Positions 7,666-15,752 of a stretch of DNA of 59,236 nt are shown here, one piece after another. A program made the position numbers and the translations under genes. The notes below the pieces were generated by a model, which searched no databases, was not told the origin of the DNA, and saw only the letters and a list, made by a program, of their open reading frames with translations. Positions within the stretch are counted from its first letter, which is position 1. The number at the start of each line of letters is the position of its first letter. Origin of the DNA: Paenibacillus sp. Soil750 (GTDB lineage: Bacteria; Bacillota; Bacilli; Paenibacillales; NBRC-103111); NCBI RefSeq assembly GCF_001428045.1, contig NZ_LMSD01000018.1, positions 1 through 59,236 on the forward strand, given 5' to 3'.

Positions 7666-7792
7666 GCTTAATCCTCCTAAAAATATATCTGAAATACATA
7701 AGTTATAGTTGTTAATTATTCATAAGCGATGGATAGTTATGGTCATTTGTGATCAGGGGCTGTGGGGTAGCCGATCACGAAACGCCAAGTTA
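7666..7792 (-). ncRNA. L13 (rplM) ribosomal leader
   Basis: The 5' UTR of rplM folds on the minus strand into a strong hairpin at 7749-7778: GTGATC/GATCAC with a 3-nt bulge, then GGCT/AGCC and a short apical loop. Position and form match the L13 leader family of Bacilli (Rfam L13_leader), where L13 is thought to bind its own mRNA. Family assignment is from memory; the hairpin is seen directly. Confidence 0.7.
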
Positions 7793-7793
7793 T

Positions 7794-7822
7794 ATTTTAC
7801 ACGATAACGTCTTAATAATCAA
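7794..7822 (-). promoter_or_regulatory. rplM-rpsI promoter (sigma-A)
   Basis: On the minus strand, TTGATT (7817-7822) and TAAAAT (7794-7799) are separated by exactly 17 bp, immediately upstream of the L13 leader hairpin and just after the truA stop codon. Confidence 0.75.
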
Positions 7823-7839
7823 GTAGTAATGATAACTTT

Positions 7840-8616
7840 TTAATAGTCGACTTTCCACAAGGTTAATCCCATGGCTTCAGCTGTAGGACCCGCTTGAGAG
7901 CGATCTCTGGCCTCGAGAACACGTTGCATATCGCTAGATGGTCTCTTACCCTCACCGATCTGTATCAACGTTCCTACGATGATCCTCACCATGTTATAAA
8001 GAAAACCATTTCCCGTTATGATTAACCGGATACGTTCTACTTTACCTGTTGCCAACAACTCATCTGATTCGGTCTCCATACGTACCTCATATAAGGTTCT
8101 CACTTTGATTTCCTTATCCGTTCTCACTGTGCAAAACGAAGTAAAATCATGCTCACCTAGCAAACAAGGGAGCGCCTCTCTCATGGCTTCCACATTTAAA
8201 TGCGTGGGGTGATGATACTCGAAGTTGCGGTGAAAGACATCAGGGAAGCGCGCCGAACGAATCGTATAACAATAAGTTTTACGTTTCGCGGCTTTGCGAG
8301 AGTGAAATGTAGGGAGGACTTCTTCTGCAGTATGTGCGACGATGTCCCTGGGTAGTCTAGCATTTAGAGCTAAACACCAACGTTCTACTGGAATCTTAGA
8401 ACTCGTTGTAAAATTAATAACTTGCGCCTTGGCATGAACACCGGCATCTGTCCGACCTGATGATATGACTTTCACTGTCTCACCTGTCAGCAAGAACACG
8501 GCCTGCTCTAAACGATATTGCACCGTATCAGATCTAGGCTGTATCTGAAAGCCAGAGTAAGATGTACCATCATAGCTTATGGTAAAACGTAGATTTCTCA
8601 AGGCTTGTTCCTCCAT
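7840..8616 (-). CDS. truA: tRNA pseudouridine(38-40) synthase TruA
   Basis: A 258-residue TruA-family enzyme. The catalytic aspartate is Asp57 in SSGRTDAGVHA. It isomerises uridines 38-40 in the anticodon arm of many tRNAs. ATG with AAAGGATG upstream. In B. subtilis the three ECF transporter genes separate rplQ from truA; here only a terminator and about 125 bp do. Confidence 0.95.
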   Translation of the reverse strand: MEEQALRNLRFTISYDGTSYSGFQIQPRSDTVQYRLEQAVFLLTGETVKVISSGRTDAGVHAKAQVINFTTSSKIPVERWCLALNARLPRDIVAHTAEEVLPTFHSRKAAKRKTYCYTIRSARFPDVFHRNFEYHHPTHLNVEAMREALPCLLGEHDFTSFCTVRTDKEIKVRTLYEVRMETESDELLATGKVERIRLIITGNGFLYNMVRIIVGTLIQIGEGKRPSSDMQRVLEARDRSQAGPTAEAMGLTLWKVDY

Positions 8617-8637
8617 GAGTCATCCTTTCTACCTAGC

Positions 8638-8659
8638 TTGAGTTGCTTAAGCAGCTCAA
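8638..8659. repeat. 22-bp near-perfect palindrome upstream of truA
   Basis: Arms TTGAG...CTCAA around TGCTTAAGCA, with one mismatched pair. It begins 22 bp upstream of the truA start codon. It could be a protein operator or an RNA hairpin near the ribosome binding site; no T tract follows, so it is not a terminator. Confidence 0.5.
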
Positions 8660-8683
8660 AACACTAGAACGCGATCCAAGACT

Positions 8684-8729
8684 GCAAAAAAAGGGCTTCA
8701 CCAGAATCTAGTGATTCCGTCCACCCTTT
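8684..8729 (-). terminator. terminator of the alpha operon after rplQ
   Basis: On the minus strand, AAGGG...CCCTT with inner pairing GGAAT/ATTCT is followed by seven T residues (8684-8690). It lies 13 bp after the rplQ stop and closes the long rpsJ-rplQ cluster. Confidence 0.85.
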
Positions 8730-8741
8730 CCCATCCGTCTT

Positions 8742-9107
8742 CTATGCGCGATCTACTAGCTCTAGGTAAACCATTGGTGCTGCGTCACCGCGGCGTGGTC
8801 CCAGTTTAAGGATACGAGTGTATCCGCCTGGACGCTCGGAATAACGTGGTGCCAATTCAGAGAATAGTTTTTGAATCGCATCTTGATTTTCGTTAGCAGC
8901 TTCTCTACGAACAAAAGCAGCAACCTGACGGCGTGCGTGAAGATCTCCGCGTTTCGCAAGAGTAATTAACTTCTCAGCGATTGAACGAATTTCTTTAGCT
9001 TTTGCTTCTGTTGTTTGAATGCGCTCATGTATGAACAGATCCGTTACCAGATCACGAAATAATGCTTTACGATTACTGGAATCGCGGTTCAATTTTCTGT
9101 AGTTCAT
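8742..9107 (-). CDS. rplQ: 50S ribosomal protein L17
   Basis: A 121-residue protein starting MNYRKLNRDSSNRKALFRDL, the conserved N-terminus of bacterial L17, and ending in the DAAPMVYLELVD motif. AGAAGGAGG lies about 8 nt before ATG. Last gene of the alpha operon, 24 bp after rpoA. Confidence 0.97.
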   Translation of the reverse strand: MNYRKLNRDSSNRKALFRDLVTDLFIHERIQTTEAKAKEIRSIAEKLITLAKRGDLHARRQVAAFVRREAANENQDAIQKLFSELAPRYSERPGGYTRILKLGPRRGDAAPMVYLELVDRA

Positions 9108-9131
9108 TGAGTTAACCTCCTTCTGACAAGA

Positions 9132-10076
9132 TTATTCCTCGGTACGTAGACCCAGACCCAGCTCTTCGAGCTTCTCTTGAACTTCTTCAAGGGATTTGCG
9201 TCCTAAGTTCCGAACTTTCATCATGTCTTCTTCTGTTTTGGTAATCAGCTCTTGTACGGTATTAATCCCTGCACGTTTGAGACAGTTGTAAGAGCGAACG
9301 GAAAGGTCTAGTTCTTCGATCGTCATCTCAAGAACTTTTTCTTTCTTATCTTCTTCTTTTTCAACCATGATCTCAGCGTCTTTTGCTTCATCCGTCAAAC
9401 CAACGAACAAGAGCAAATGTTCAGTTAAGATTTTAGCGCCCAAGCTTACTGCTTCTTCTGGACGAATACTTCCATCGGTCCACACTTCGAGGGTCAACTT
9501 ATCATAGTTAGTCACTTGGCCGACGCGAGTATTCTCAATAGCGTAGTTTACCCGAGTAATAGGCGTGTAGATCGAATCAATTGGAATTACACCAATTGGT
9601 TGCTCTTCATGCTTATTTTTGTCTGATTGGACGTAACCGCGCCCTCTGCCCGCATGAATCCTCATATGAAGACGTGCATCTGGAGACAAGGTAGCGATGT
9701 GTAAGTCCGGGTTAAGGATTTCAACATCACTATCACCGCGGATATCAGCCGCTGTAATGTTACCTTCTCCTTCAGCATCAATTTCTAGCACTTTCTCCTC
9801 ATCGGAGTGAATCTTCAACGATAAACCTTTGAGATTGAGGATAATTTCCGTAACATCCTCAAGCACGCCAGGAATCGTTGAAAATTCGTGCAAAACGCCA
9901 TCGATTTGGACAGAGGTTACTGCTGCCCCCGGTAAGGAGGACAGTAAGATACGACGTAGTGAGTTTCCTAAGGTTGTACCGTAGCCACGCTCCAACGGTT
10001 CAATGATAAATCTACCATAAGCGCCATCTTCACTTAATGCTACAGTTTCTATTTTTGGCTTTTCAATTTCGATCAT
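9132..10076 (-). CDS. rpoA: RNA polymerase alpha subunit
   Basis: A 314-residue subunit. The N-terminal domain (about 1-230) drives dimerisation and beta/beta-prime assembly and contains RGYGTTLGNSLRRILL. After the acidic KEEDKKEK linker, the C-terminal domain (about 250-314) carries the helix-hairpin-helix motif with LDLSVRSYNCLKRAGI that contacts UP elements and regulators. ATG start with TGGAGGG about 8 nt upstream. The 125-bp gap to rpsK holds a perfect sigma-G-type promoter, listed separately. Confidence 0.98.
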   Translation of the reverse strand: MIEIEKPKIETVALSEDGAYGRFIIEPLERGYGTTLGNSLRRILLSSLPGAAVTSVQIDGVLHEFSTIPGVLEDVTEIILNLKGLSLKIHSDEEKVLEIDAEGEGNITAADIRGDSDVEILNPDLHIATLSPDARLHMRIHAGRGRGYVQSDKNKHEEQPIGVIPIDSIYTPITRVNYAIENTRVGQVTNYDKLTLEVWTDGSIRPEEAVSLGAKILTEHLLLFVGLTDEAKDAEIMVEKEEDKKEKVLEMTIEELDLSVRSYNCLKRAGINTVQELITKTEEDMMKVRNLGRKSLEEVQEKLEELGLGLRTEE

Positions 10077-10134
10077 GAAATGTACCCTCCATTCAATACG
10101 TCGGTTCCCTCTGGATACTTCGTTGAAAATTTCA

Positions 10135-10164
10135 TAGTATGCCTATCCTTCAAACCATTATTCA
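10135..10164 (-). promoter_or_regulatory. sigma-G-type promoter in front of rpoA
   Basis: On the minus strand, TGAATA (10159-10164), a 17-bp spacer and CATACTA (10135-10141) match the sigma-G consensus TGAATA-N17/18-CATACTA at every consensus position. Predicted start of transcription is about 10128, giving a leader of roughly 50 nt with the rpoA ribosome binding site. It is in the right orientation to raise rpoA and rplQ in the forespore. Activity is inferred. Confidence 0.6.
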
Positions 10165-10201
10165 CGATTTTGGAATAATTATACTACAAAGTGATCCTGA
10201 A

Positions 10202-10597
10202 TTATACGCGACGACGTTTTGGAGGACGGCAGCCATTATGAGGAACCGGCGTCACGTCTTTAATCAGGTTTACTTCAAGACCTGCTGCTTGCAAAGAGCG
10301 GATTGCTGCTTCGCGGCCAGCGCCTGGACCTTTAACCATAACTTCAACAGTTTTCAAGCCGTGCTCCATTGCTGCTTTTGCTGCTTTTTCAGCTGCCATT
10401 TGTGCTGCGAAAGGAGTGCTTTTACGGGAACCTTTGAATCCAAGGTTTCCTGAACTTGCCCAAGAAATTGCGTTACCATGCGGATCCGTGATCGTTACGA
10501 TCGTGTTGTTAAATGTTGAACGGATGTGTGCTACACCGCTCTCAATATTTTTCCGGTCACGACGTTTCGTACGGACGACTTTTTTAGGTTTTGCCAT
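10202..10597 (-). CDS. rpsK: 30S ribosomal protein S11
   Basis: A 131-residue protein with the conserved GVAHIRSTFNNTIVTITD (21-38) and the C-terminal PVPHNGCRPPKRRRV tail of the platform protein that contacts the anticodon region of mRNA-tRNA. AAAGGGGG lies about 9 nt before the ATG. 18 bp after rpsM. Confidence 0.98.
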   Translation of the reverse strand: MAKPKKVVRTKRRDRKNIESGVAHIRSTFNNTIVTITDPHGNAISWASSGNLGFKGSRKSTPFAAQMAAEKAAKAAMEHGLKTVEVMVKGPGAGREAAIRSLQAAGLEVNLIKDVTPVPHNGCRPPKRRRV

Positions 10598-10615
10598 TAG
10601 CTCTAACCCCCTTTA

Positions 10616-10984
10616 TTATTTCTTCTTATTAGCTACTGTACGACGAGGACCTTTACGTGTACGAGCATTAGTTTTAGTACGTTGACCACGAACAGGAAGA
10701 CCACGGCGGTGACGAAGACCACGGTAGGATCCGATTTCGATTAGACGTTTGATGTTTAGGGAAATTTCACGGCGAAGATCGCCTTCTACTTTAAGGGTTT
10801 TGTCAATTACATCACGGATTTTGCTCACTTCATCTTCAGTCAAGTCACGAACGCGAGTACTCGCATCGATACCTGTGGAAGCAATGATTTTCTGAGCAGT
10901 TGTAGTGCCGATACCGAAAATGTAAGTCAACGCGATTACAACTCGTTTGTCACGAGGTAAGTCAACTCCAGCTAAACGTGCCAT
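10616..10984 (-). CDS. rpsM: 30S ribosomal protein S13
   Basis: A 122-residue head protein beginning MARLAGVDLPRDKRV, with the helix-two-turn-helix region and the RGLRHRRGLPVRGQRTKTNAR tail region (conserved segment around 90-110) that contacts tRNA. AAAAGGAGG upstream of ATG. Follows rpmJ by 19 bp. Confidence 0.98.
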   Translation of the reverse strand: MARLAGVDLPRDKRVVIALTYIFGIGTTTAQKIIASTGIDASTRVRDLTEDEVSKIRDVIDKTLKVEGDLRREISLNIKRLIEIGSYRGLRHRRGLPVRGQRTKTNARTRKGPRRTVANKKK

Positions 10985-11003
10985 CTACAGAATGCACCTC
11001 CTT

Positions 11004-11117
11004 TTAACCTTGTTTTTGTTTGTGCTTAGGATTTTCGCAAATTACCATTACATTGCCTTTACGGCGAATGACTTTACATTTTTCACAAATCGGTTTTACT
11101 GACGGTCTTACTTTCAT
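11004..11117 (-). CDS. rpmJ: 50S ribosomal protein L36 (zinc-binding form)
   Basis: A 37-residue protein, too short for many ORF callers, read as MKVRPSVKPICEKCKVIRRK and onward. Cys11, Cys14, Cys27 and His32 form the zinc ribbon, so this is the C+ form. AAAGGAGGG lies 5-6 nt before the ATG. It sits between infA and rpsM as in other Bacilli. Confidence 0.97.
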   Translation of the reverse strand: MKVRPSVKPICEKCKVIRRKGNVMVICENPKHKQKQG

Positions 11118-11137
11118 TTTAAGCCCTCCTTTTTATC

Positions 11138-11190
11138 GTAAGCAACCATGTTGCGTTTTCGTTAGAAAACTTGCTTCGTAAGCATACGCC
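11138..11190 (-). repeat. intergenic hairpin repeat, copy A (infA-rpmJ gap)
   Basis: On the minus strand three small hairpins lie in tandem: GCTT/AAGC, GTTTTC/GAAAAC (11155-11170) and GCAAC/GTTGC. The motif TGCTTACG-AAGCAAGTTTTC is shared, with changes, with copies at 16161-16190 and 39505-39540. Confidence 0.5.
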
Positions 11191-11220
11191 TTGAGAGAGT
11201 ATTACTTCTAAGCCGAACAT

Positions 11221-11439
11221 TTATTTGAAACGGTAGGTTATACGGCCTCTCGTCAAATCATAAGGCGATAATTCTACGGTAACCTTATCTCCAGGCAAAA
11301 TGCGAATAAAATGCATTCTGATCTTTCCTGAAACATGGGCTAGGATTTTATGACCATTTTCCAATTCAACTTTAAACATTGCATTCGGAAGAGGTTCAAT
11401 CACTGTACCTTCTACTTCAATTACATCTTCTTTGGCCAC
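11221..11439 (-). CDS. infA: translation initiation factor IF-1
   Basis: A 72-residue S1/OB-fold protein with VIEVEGTVIEPLPNAMFKV and HVSGKIRMHFIRILPGDKV, nearly identical to the family. The frame opens with an ATG at 11445 that lies only 1 nt from GGAGA. The GTG at 11439 has GGAG about 7-8 nt upstream and yields MAKEDVIEVEG, which aligns exactly with known IF-1 N-termini, so GTG is chosen. IF-1 blocks the 30S A site during initiation. Confidence 0.96.
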   Translation of the reverse strand: MAKEDVIEVEGTVIEPLPNAMFKVELENGHKILAHVSGKIRMHFIRILPGDKVTVELSPYDLTRGRITYRFK

Positions 11440-11441
11440 AG

Positions 11442-11747
11442 TCATTCTCCTTTCTCTTGTGCTTCAACTTGCATAAGTTCAACAAATTTGGCGATTGCAA
11501 AGCGCAATTTCCCATTAGTCACACGACCTGTTTCCCTAATGCTTGACGCTACTTCACTGCTAATCGTTTCTTGTAAATGAAGATGATTCAGGTTCTTCTT
11601 CTTCGGTTGATCGAATTTACGACGATCGCCGTCGGCAAGCCAGACAAAACGATGATCTTCAATCCCAATCACGACCGCATATTCTCCGGGATCTCTACCG
11701 CGAAGCACCTTTACGATTTGACCCACTTGAGGAATCTTACTATCCAC
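11442..11747 (-). CDS. KOW-domain RNA-binding protein of the spc operon
   Basis: A 101-residue protein with an N-terminal KOW motif (VGQIVKVLRGRDPGEYAVVIGI, about residues 7-28), as in ribosomal L14e-type and NusG proteins. The rest is basic. Firmicutes carry such a gene between map and infA (B. subtilis YbzG is the likely counterpart). RNA or ribosome binding is likely; precise function unknown. Starts 9 bp after the map stop with only a weak ribosome binding site, suggesting coupling, and ends 2 bp before infA. Confidence 0.8.
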   Translation of the reverse strand: MDSKIPQVGQIVKVLRGRDPGEYAVVIGIEDHRFVWLADGDRRKFDQPKKKNLNHLHLQETISSEVASSIRETGRVTNGKLRFAIAKFVELMQVEAQEKGE

Positions 11748-11756
11748 TCAGTTCAC

Positions 11757-12509
11757 CTACGATCTAGGCAAAGTTAGTATTTCATAACCAGCTGCCGTAA
11801 TAGCAACCGTATGTTCGAAATGAGCACATAGGGTACGATCTGAAGTGACTACAGTCCAATCGTCTTCGAGTGTTTGGACAAATCTTTCGCCAACAACCAC
11901 CATGGGTTCAATGGCTAGGACCATGCCTGGTTTGAGTCGAGGACCTTTGTCAGGTATACCATAGTTCGGAATTTGTGGTTCTTCGTGAAGATCCGTTCCA
12001 ATACCATGACCGACATACTCTATAACCACGGAGAAGCCTGCGTCTTCAATACAAGTTTGGATTGCATGCGACAACGTGTAGAGTCTAGCATCCGGTTTAG
12101 CTTCTGCAATGCCTCGATAGAGTGACTCTTCTGTCACAGTCAACAAGCGCTGAGCTGTTTCAGAAATTTCACCGACAGGATATGTCCAAGCAGAATCTCC
12201 ATGATAACCTTTATATTGAGCACCAATATCAATGCTGATAATGTCGCCCTCAACTAGCTTTCTTGGACCAGGAATACCATGAACTAATTCTTCGTTGACT
12301 GAAGCACAAATGCTCCCAGGAAAACCATTGTAACCTTTGAAAGATGGAATTGCTCCCTGACTGCGAATGAATCCCTCTGCGATCTGATCAAGTTCTTTCG
12401 TTGTAATGTTCGGACGAATCGCCCTTGCCAATAAGCGGTGCGTTTCGGCTACGATACGACCAGCTTCTCGCATTAGGTCTAGTTCAACCTCGGACTTACA
12501 AATGATCAT
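11757..12509 (-). CDS. map: methionine aminopeptidase, type I
   Basis: A 250-residue pita-bread enzyme that removes the initiator Met. Metal ligands are Asp94, Asp105, His168, Glu201 and Glu232, and His77 is the conserved active-site residue. No N-terminal zinc-finger extension, so type Ia. Its ATG overlaps the adk stop by one base (TAATG), indicating translational coupling. Confidence 0.97.
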   Translation of the reverse strand: MIICKSEVELDLMREAGRIVAETHRLLARAIRPNITTKELDQIAEGFIRSQGAIPSFKGYNGFPGSICASVNEELVHGIPGPRKLVEGDIISIDIGAQYKGYHGDSAWTYPVGEISETAQRLLTVTEESLYRGIAEAKPDARLYTLSHAIQTCIEDAGFSVVIEYVGHGIGTDLHEEPQIPNYGIPDKGPRLKPGMVLAIEPMVVVGERFVQTLEDDWTVVTSDRTLCAHFEHTVAITAAGYEILTLPRS

Positions 12510-13159
12510 TACGCTAGACCTCGTAGCAGTGAGCTAATTTGTTCGGTTACCGCATGAATGTCTTGTTCCCCGTTAACCTCACGCAATAATTCCCTCTTTT
12601 GGTAGTAATCCAGAAGCGGAGCCGTTTTGTTAATGTATTCATCCAAACGTGTTCCGACTTTCTCTTCCGTATCATCAGATCGTTGGTACAACTCACCGGA
12701 ACATTTATCGCATACGCCTTCTTGCTGAGGTGGGTTGAAGATTACATGATACGTAGAACCACAGGATTTACAAATTCTTCGGCCAGTTAGTCGTGCTAAC
12801 AGATAACTGCGATCAACAGCTAGATTGATTACGACCTCAATCTTCTTACCAAGTGAATCAACGATTTCAGACAATGCATCAGCTTGAGCTACCGTTCTAG
12901 GGAACCCATCTAGCAAAAATCCTTTATCGCAATCCGGTTGGGCAAGACGCTCTCTCACAATACCGTTCGTAATTTCATCAGGAACAAGAAGCCCCTTATC
13001 TACATATCCTTTAGCTTCAATACCCATTGGAGTACCTTGGCTCATTGCTGCGCGAAATGCATCGCCAGTTGAAATATGAGGAATTTGAAACTCAGAAACG
13101 ATTTTCTCTGCTTGCGTACCTTTGCCTGCACCAGGAGGCCCCATAAATATTACGTTCAC
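12509..13159 (-). CDS. adk: adenylate kinase (zinc-containing)
   Basis: A 216-residue enzyme with the P-loop GPPGAGKGTQ (7-16). The LID domain carries Cys130, Cys133, Cys150 and Cys153, the structural zinc site of Gram-positive adenylate kinases. Interconverts ATP+AMP and ADP. GTG start with GGGGAGG about 8-9 nt upstream. Lies 87 bp after secY, as in other spc operons. Confidence 0.97.
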   Translation of the reverse strand: MNVIFMGPPGAGKGTQAEKIVSEFQIPHISTGDAFRAAMSQGTPMGIEAKGYVDKGLLVPDEITNGIVRERLAQPDCDKGFLLDGFPRTVAQADALSEIVDSLGKKIEVVINLAVDRSYLLARLTGRRICKSCGSTYHVIFNPPQQEGVCDKCSGELYQRSDDTEEKVGTRLDEYINKTAPLLDYYQKRELLREVNGEQDIHAVTEQISSLLRGLA

Positions 13160-13200
13160 AATTAAAACCTCCCCATCGCACTCGGCATTACGAACAGCAC

Positions 13201-13244
13201 AATAGGTGCCGATGTCGCAGAAACTTGCCCCATCAGTACCTATT
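13201..13244 (-). other. inverted repeat between secY and adk
   Basis: AATAGGT (13201-13207) and ACCTATT (13238-13244) with inner GATG/CATC form a two-part stem beginning right after the secY stop codon. No T tract follows in the direction of transcription, so an RNA stability or processing element is more likely than a terminator. Confidence 0.45.
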
Positions 13245-13246
13245 AG

Positions 13247-14551
13247 CTATTTATTGATGAACCCTTTGTAATGACGCTTAATCAATTGGCTCTCGATTTG
13301 CTTCATTGTCTCAAGACCAACGCCTACTACGATAAGCAAAGATGTACCACCTATTTTAACCGAACTAGGCAATCCAGCAAGTCCTCCAAATAGCATTGGA
13401 AGAATGGAAATTGCTGAAAGGAACAAAGCTCCAGAAAGAGTAATTCTAGTCATTACGCGTGTCAGATAAGTCGACGTTGTTTTACCTGGTCTGATACCTG
13501 GTATGTATCCGCCGTTCTTCTTCATCTGATCAGCCATTTGAACTGGATTAATTTGTACGAAGGTGTAGAAGTAGGTGAAACCGATAATCAGCAGTACATA
13601 CAGTACAATCGCTAATGGTGCAGTTTGGTTAATACTCAAGTTGTTAATAATCCATTCTGCGACTACATTCCCTCTCCAGTAGCTTGCAATGGTTGGAGGA
13701 AACATCAAAAGTGATAATGCGAAGATTACAGGGATAACACCAGCAGCATTCACTTTAAGTGGAATGTGTGTTGTTTGCCCACCATACATTTTACGACCAA
13801 CTACTCGCTTAGCATATTGTACAGGTATCTTACGAACACCTTGTTGTACGAATATAACGCCAGCAATAATCAGGATAACAACTAAAGCAATAATGATTAG
13901 TTTCACAATGTTCAGGAACAGAGCTCCATCGGTTGCAAAGAGTGATTTGTAGATTTGTTGAATGCTTGTTGGAATCGCTGAAACGATACCAGCAAAGATG
14001 ATAATGGAAATACCGTTACCAATCCCGTATTCCGTGATTTGCTCACCTAGCCACATCAAGAAAGCTGTACCAGCTGTCAACACGATAGCGATTAATGCGA
14101 AAGTTGTAAACCCAGCATCAATGACCAAACCACTGTATAAGCGATTAAAGCCAATTGAAAGACCGAAAGCTTGAATCAACCCTAGAACAATCGTACCGTA
14201 ACGAGTCACCTGCGTCATTTTCTTTCTTCCGACATCTCCTTCTTTTGCCCACTGCGCAAAGCGCGGGATAACATCCATGGACAAAAGCTGAACAATGATC
14301 GAAGCCGTGATATAAGGCATAATTCCCATCGCGAAGATGGAGAATTGGAAGAGCGCACCGCCGGAGAACGTGTTAAGCAAACCAAAGACATCGCTCTGAT
14401 TCGCTTGATCTTGAAGTTTCAGAACATCTGTATTAATGTTTGGTACCGGAATAAAGGCACCCAAACGGTAGACGATTAGCAAGATAAGCGTGAAGAGAAT
14501 TCTTCTGCGTAAATCTTCTACTTTGAAGATGTTGGCTATGGTATTGAACAT
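13247..14551 (-). CDS. secY: protein translocase subunit SecY
   Basis: A 434-residue membrane channel protein with ten predicted helices; TM2 (about residue 70) contains FSIFAMGIMPYITASIIVQLL, and the cytosolic loops hold GIRPGKTT. Forms SecYEG with the secE gene at 40685-40897 and SecG (not in the window). Start ATG overlaps the rplO stop by one base (TAATG); AGGTGA precedes it. Confidence 0.98.
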   Translation of the reverse strand: MFNTIANIFKVEDLRRRILFTLILLIVYRLGAFIPVPNINTDVLKLQDQANQSDVFGLLNTFSGGALFQFSIFAMGIMPYITASIIVQLLSMDVIPRFAQWAKEGDVGRKKMTQVTRYGTIVLGLIQAFGLSIGFNRLYSGLVIDAGFTTFALIAIVLTAGTAFLMWLGEQITEYGIGNGISIIIFAGIVSAIPTSIQQIYKSLFATDGALFLNIVKLIIIALVVILIIAGVIFVQQGVRKIPVQYAKRVVGRKMYGGQTTHIPLKVNAAGVIPVIFALSLLMFPPTIASYWRGNVVAEWIINNLSINQTAPLAIVLYVLLIIGFTYFYTFVQINPVQMADQMKKNGGYIPGIRPGKTTSTYLTRVMTRITLSGALFLSAISILPMLFGGLAGLPSSVKIGGTSLLIVVGVGLETMKQIESQLIKRHYKGFINK

Positions 14552-14991
14552 TAAATCACCTCGGTTTGACCGCCGGCAGCTTGGATTTTCTCAATCGCTG
14601 ATTGAGAGAACTTATTCGCTTTAACGGTTAATTTTACTGTGATTTCACCGTTTCCTAAAATCTTAATGCCGTCTTTAGGAGCTTTAACAATACCAGTCTC
14701 CATTAAAACTTCTGGAGTAACTTCAGTACCAGCTGCGAAATTGTTCAAGTCTTCAAGATTAACGATCGCGTACTCCGTACGGAAACGGTTCGTAAATCCA
14801 CGCTTAGGTAAACGACGATACAATGGGTTTTGTCCACCCTCAAATCCAGGACGAACGCCTCCACCGGAACGTGCGTTTTGACCTTTGTGTCCGCGAGTTG
14901 ATGTTTTACCCATACCACTACTTGTTCCACGTCCAACACGCTTAGGTGATTTACGAGCGCCAGTAGCAGAACTTAGCTCATGTAACTTCAT
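14551..14991 (-). CDS. rplO: 50S ribosomal protein L15
   Basis: A 146-residue protein with the glycine/arginine-rich N-terminus (RVGRGTSSGMGKTSTRGHKGQ, residues about 18-38) and the globular C-terminal domain. GGAGG precedes ATG. Coupled to secY by one-base overlap. Confidence 0.98.
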   Translation of the reverse strand: MKLHELSSATGARKSPKRVGRGTSSGMGKTSTRGHKGQNARSGGGVRPGFEGGQNPLYRRLPKRGFTNRFRTEYAIVNLEDLNNFAAGTEVTPEVLMETGIVKAPKDGIKILGNGEITVKLTVKANKFSQSAIEKIQAAGGQTEVI

Positions 14992-15027
14992 CGTTGCACA
15001 CCTCCTCTAGATCTTAAATTCGTATTT

Positions 15028-15216
15028 CTATGCTTCGATTTCTTTAACTTCTACCAAATGGCTTACTTGGTTAACCATACCTCTGATTGCAGCATTATCT
15101 TGGTGAAGAACAGTTTGGTTAATCTTACGAAGACCAAGAGTTTTCACTGTAATGCGTTGCGTTTCAGGGCGGCCGATCAAGCTGCGTTTTAGGGTAACTT
15201 GTAATTGTTTAGCCAT
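15028..15216 (-). CDS. rpmD: 50S ribosomal protein L30
   Basis: A 62-residue protein in the short bacterial form, with LKRSLIGRPETQRITVKTLG. AGGAGGGG lies before ATG. Lies between rpsE (11 bp) and rplO (36 bp). Confidence 0.97.
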   Translation of the reverse strand: MAKQLQVTLKRSLIGRPETQRITVKTLGLRKINQTVLHQDNAAIRGMVNQVSHLVEVKEIEA

Positions 15217-15227
15217 GTATACCCCTC

Positions 15228-15725
15228 CTAACCTAATAGCTCTTGAACAGTTTTACCACGAAGCTTTGCAACTTCTTCCGCTTTTTTCAAGCGGCTTAAG
15301 CCTTCAAGCGTAGCGTTAACCATGTTCATGGAGTTCGATGAACCTAGGGATTTTGTCAAGATATCGCCAACACCAGCAAGTTCAAGTACTGCACGAACTG
15401 GTCCGCCTGCGATAACTCCTGTACCTTGGGATGCTGGTTTCAATAGAACGCGTCCCGCGCCAAATTTACCAGTAACAAGGTGAGGAATCGAAGTGCCTAC
15501 GATAGGAACATGAATCAAGTTCTTTTTCGCATCTTCAATACCTTTACGGATTGCATCTGGAACTTCGGAAGCTTTACCGATTCCTGCACCAACCCAGCCA
15601 TTGCCATCGCCAACGACAACAAGTGCGCTGAAGCTGAAACGACGTCCGCCTTTTACTACTTTAGCTACGCGATTAATATTTACGACTTTTTCTGTTAGCT
15701 CTAAAGTATTAGGATCTACACGCAA
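15228..15725 (-). CDS. rpsE: 30S ribosomal protein S5
   Basis: A 165-residue protein with the double-stranded RNA-binding fold (NRVAKVVKGGRRFSFSALVVVGD, about 18-40) and the conserved GTGVIAGGPVRAVLELAG. The start appears to be TTG: GGAGG lies 8-9 nt upstream of it, and no in-frame ATG or GTG occurs before the conserved core. Confidence 0.96.
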   Translation of the reverse strand: MRVDPNTLELTEKVVNINRVAKVVKGGRRFSFSALVVVGDGNGWVGAGIGKASEVPDAIRKGIEDAKKNLIHVPIVGTSIPHLVTGKFGAGRVLLKPASQGTGVIAGGPVRAVLELAGVGDILTKSLGSSNSMNMVNATLEGLSRLKKAEEVAKLRGKTVQELLG

Positions 15726-15752
15726 GTCTTTTACCTCCTTATTAATGTATTT

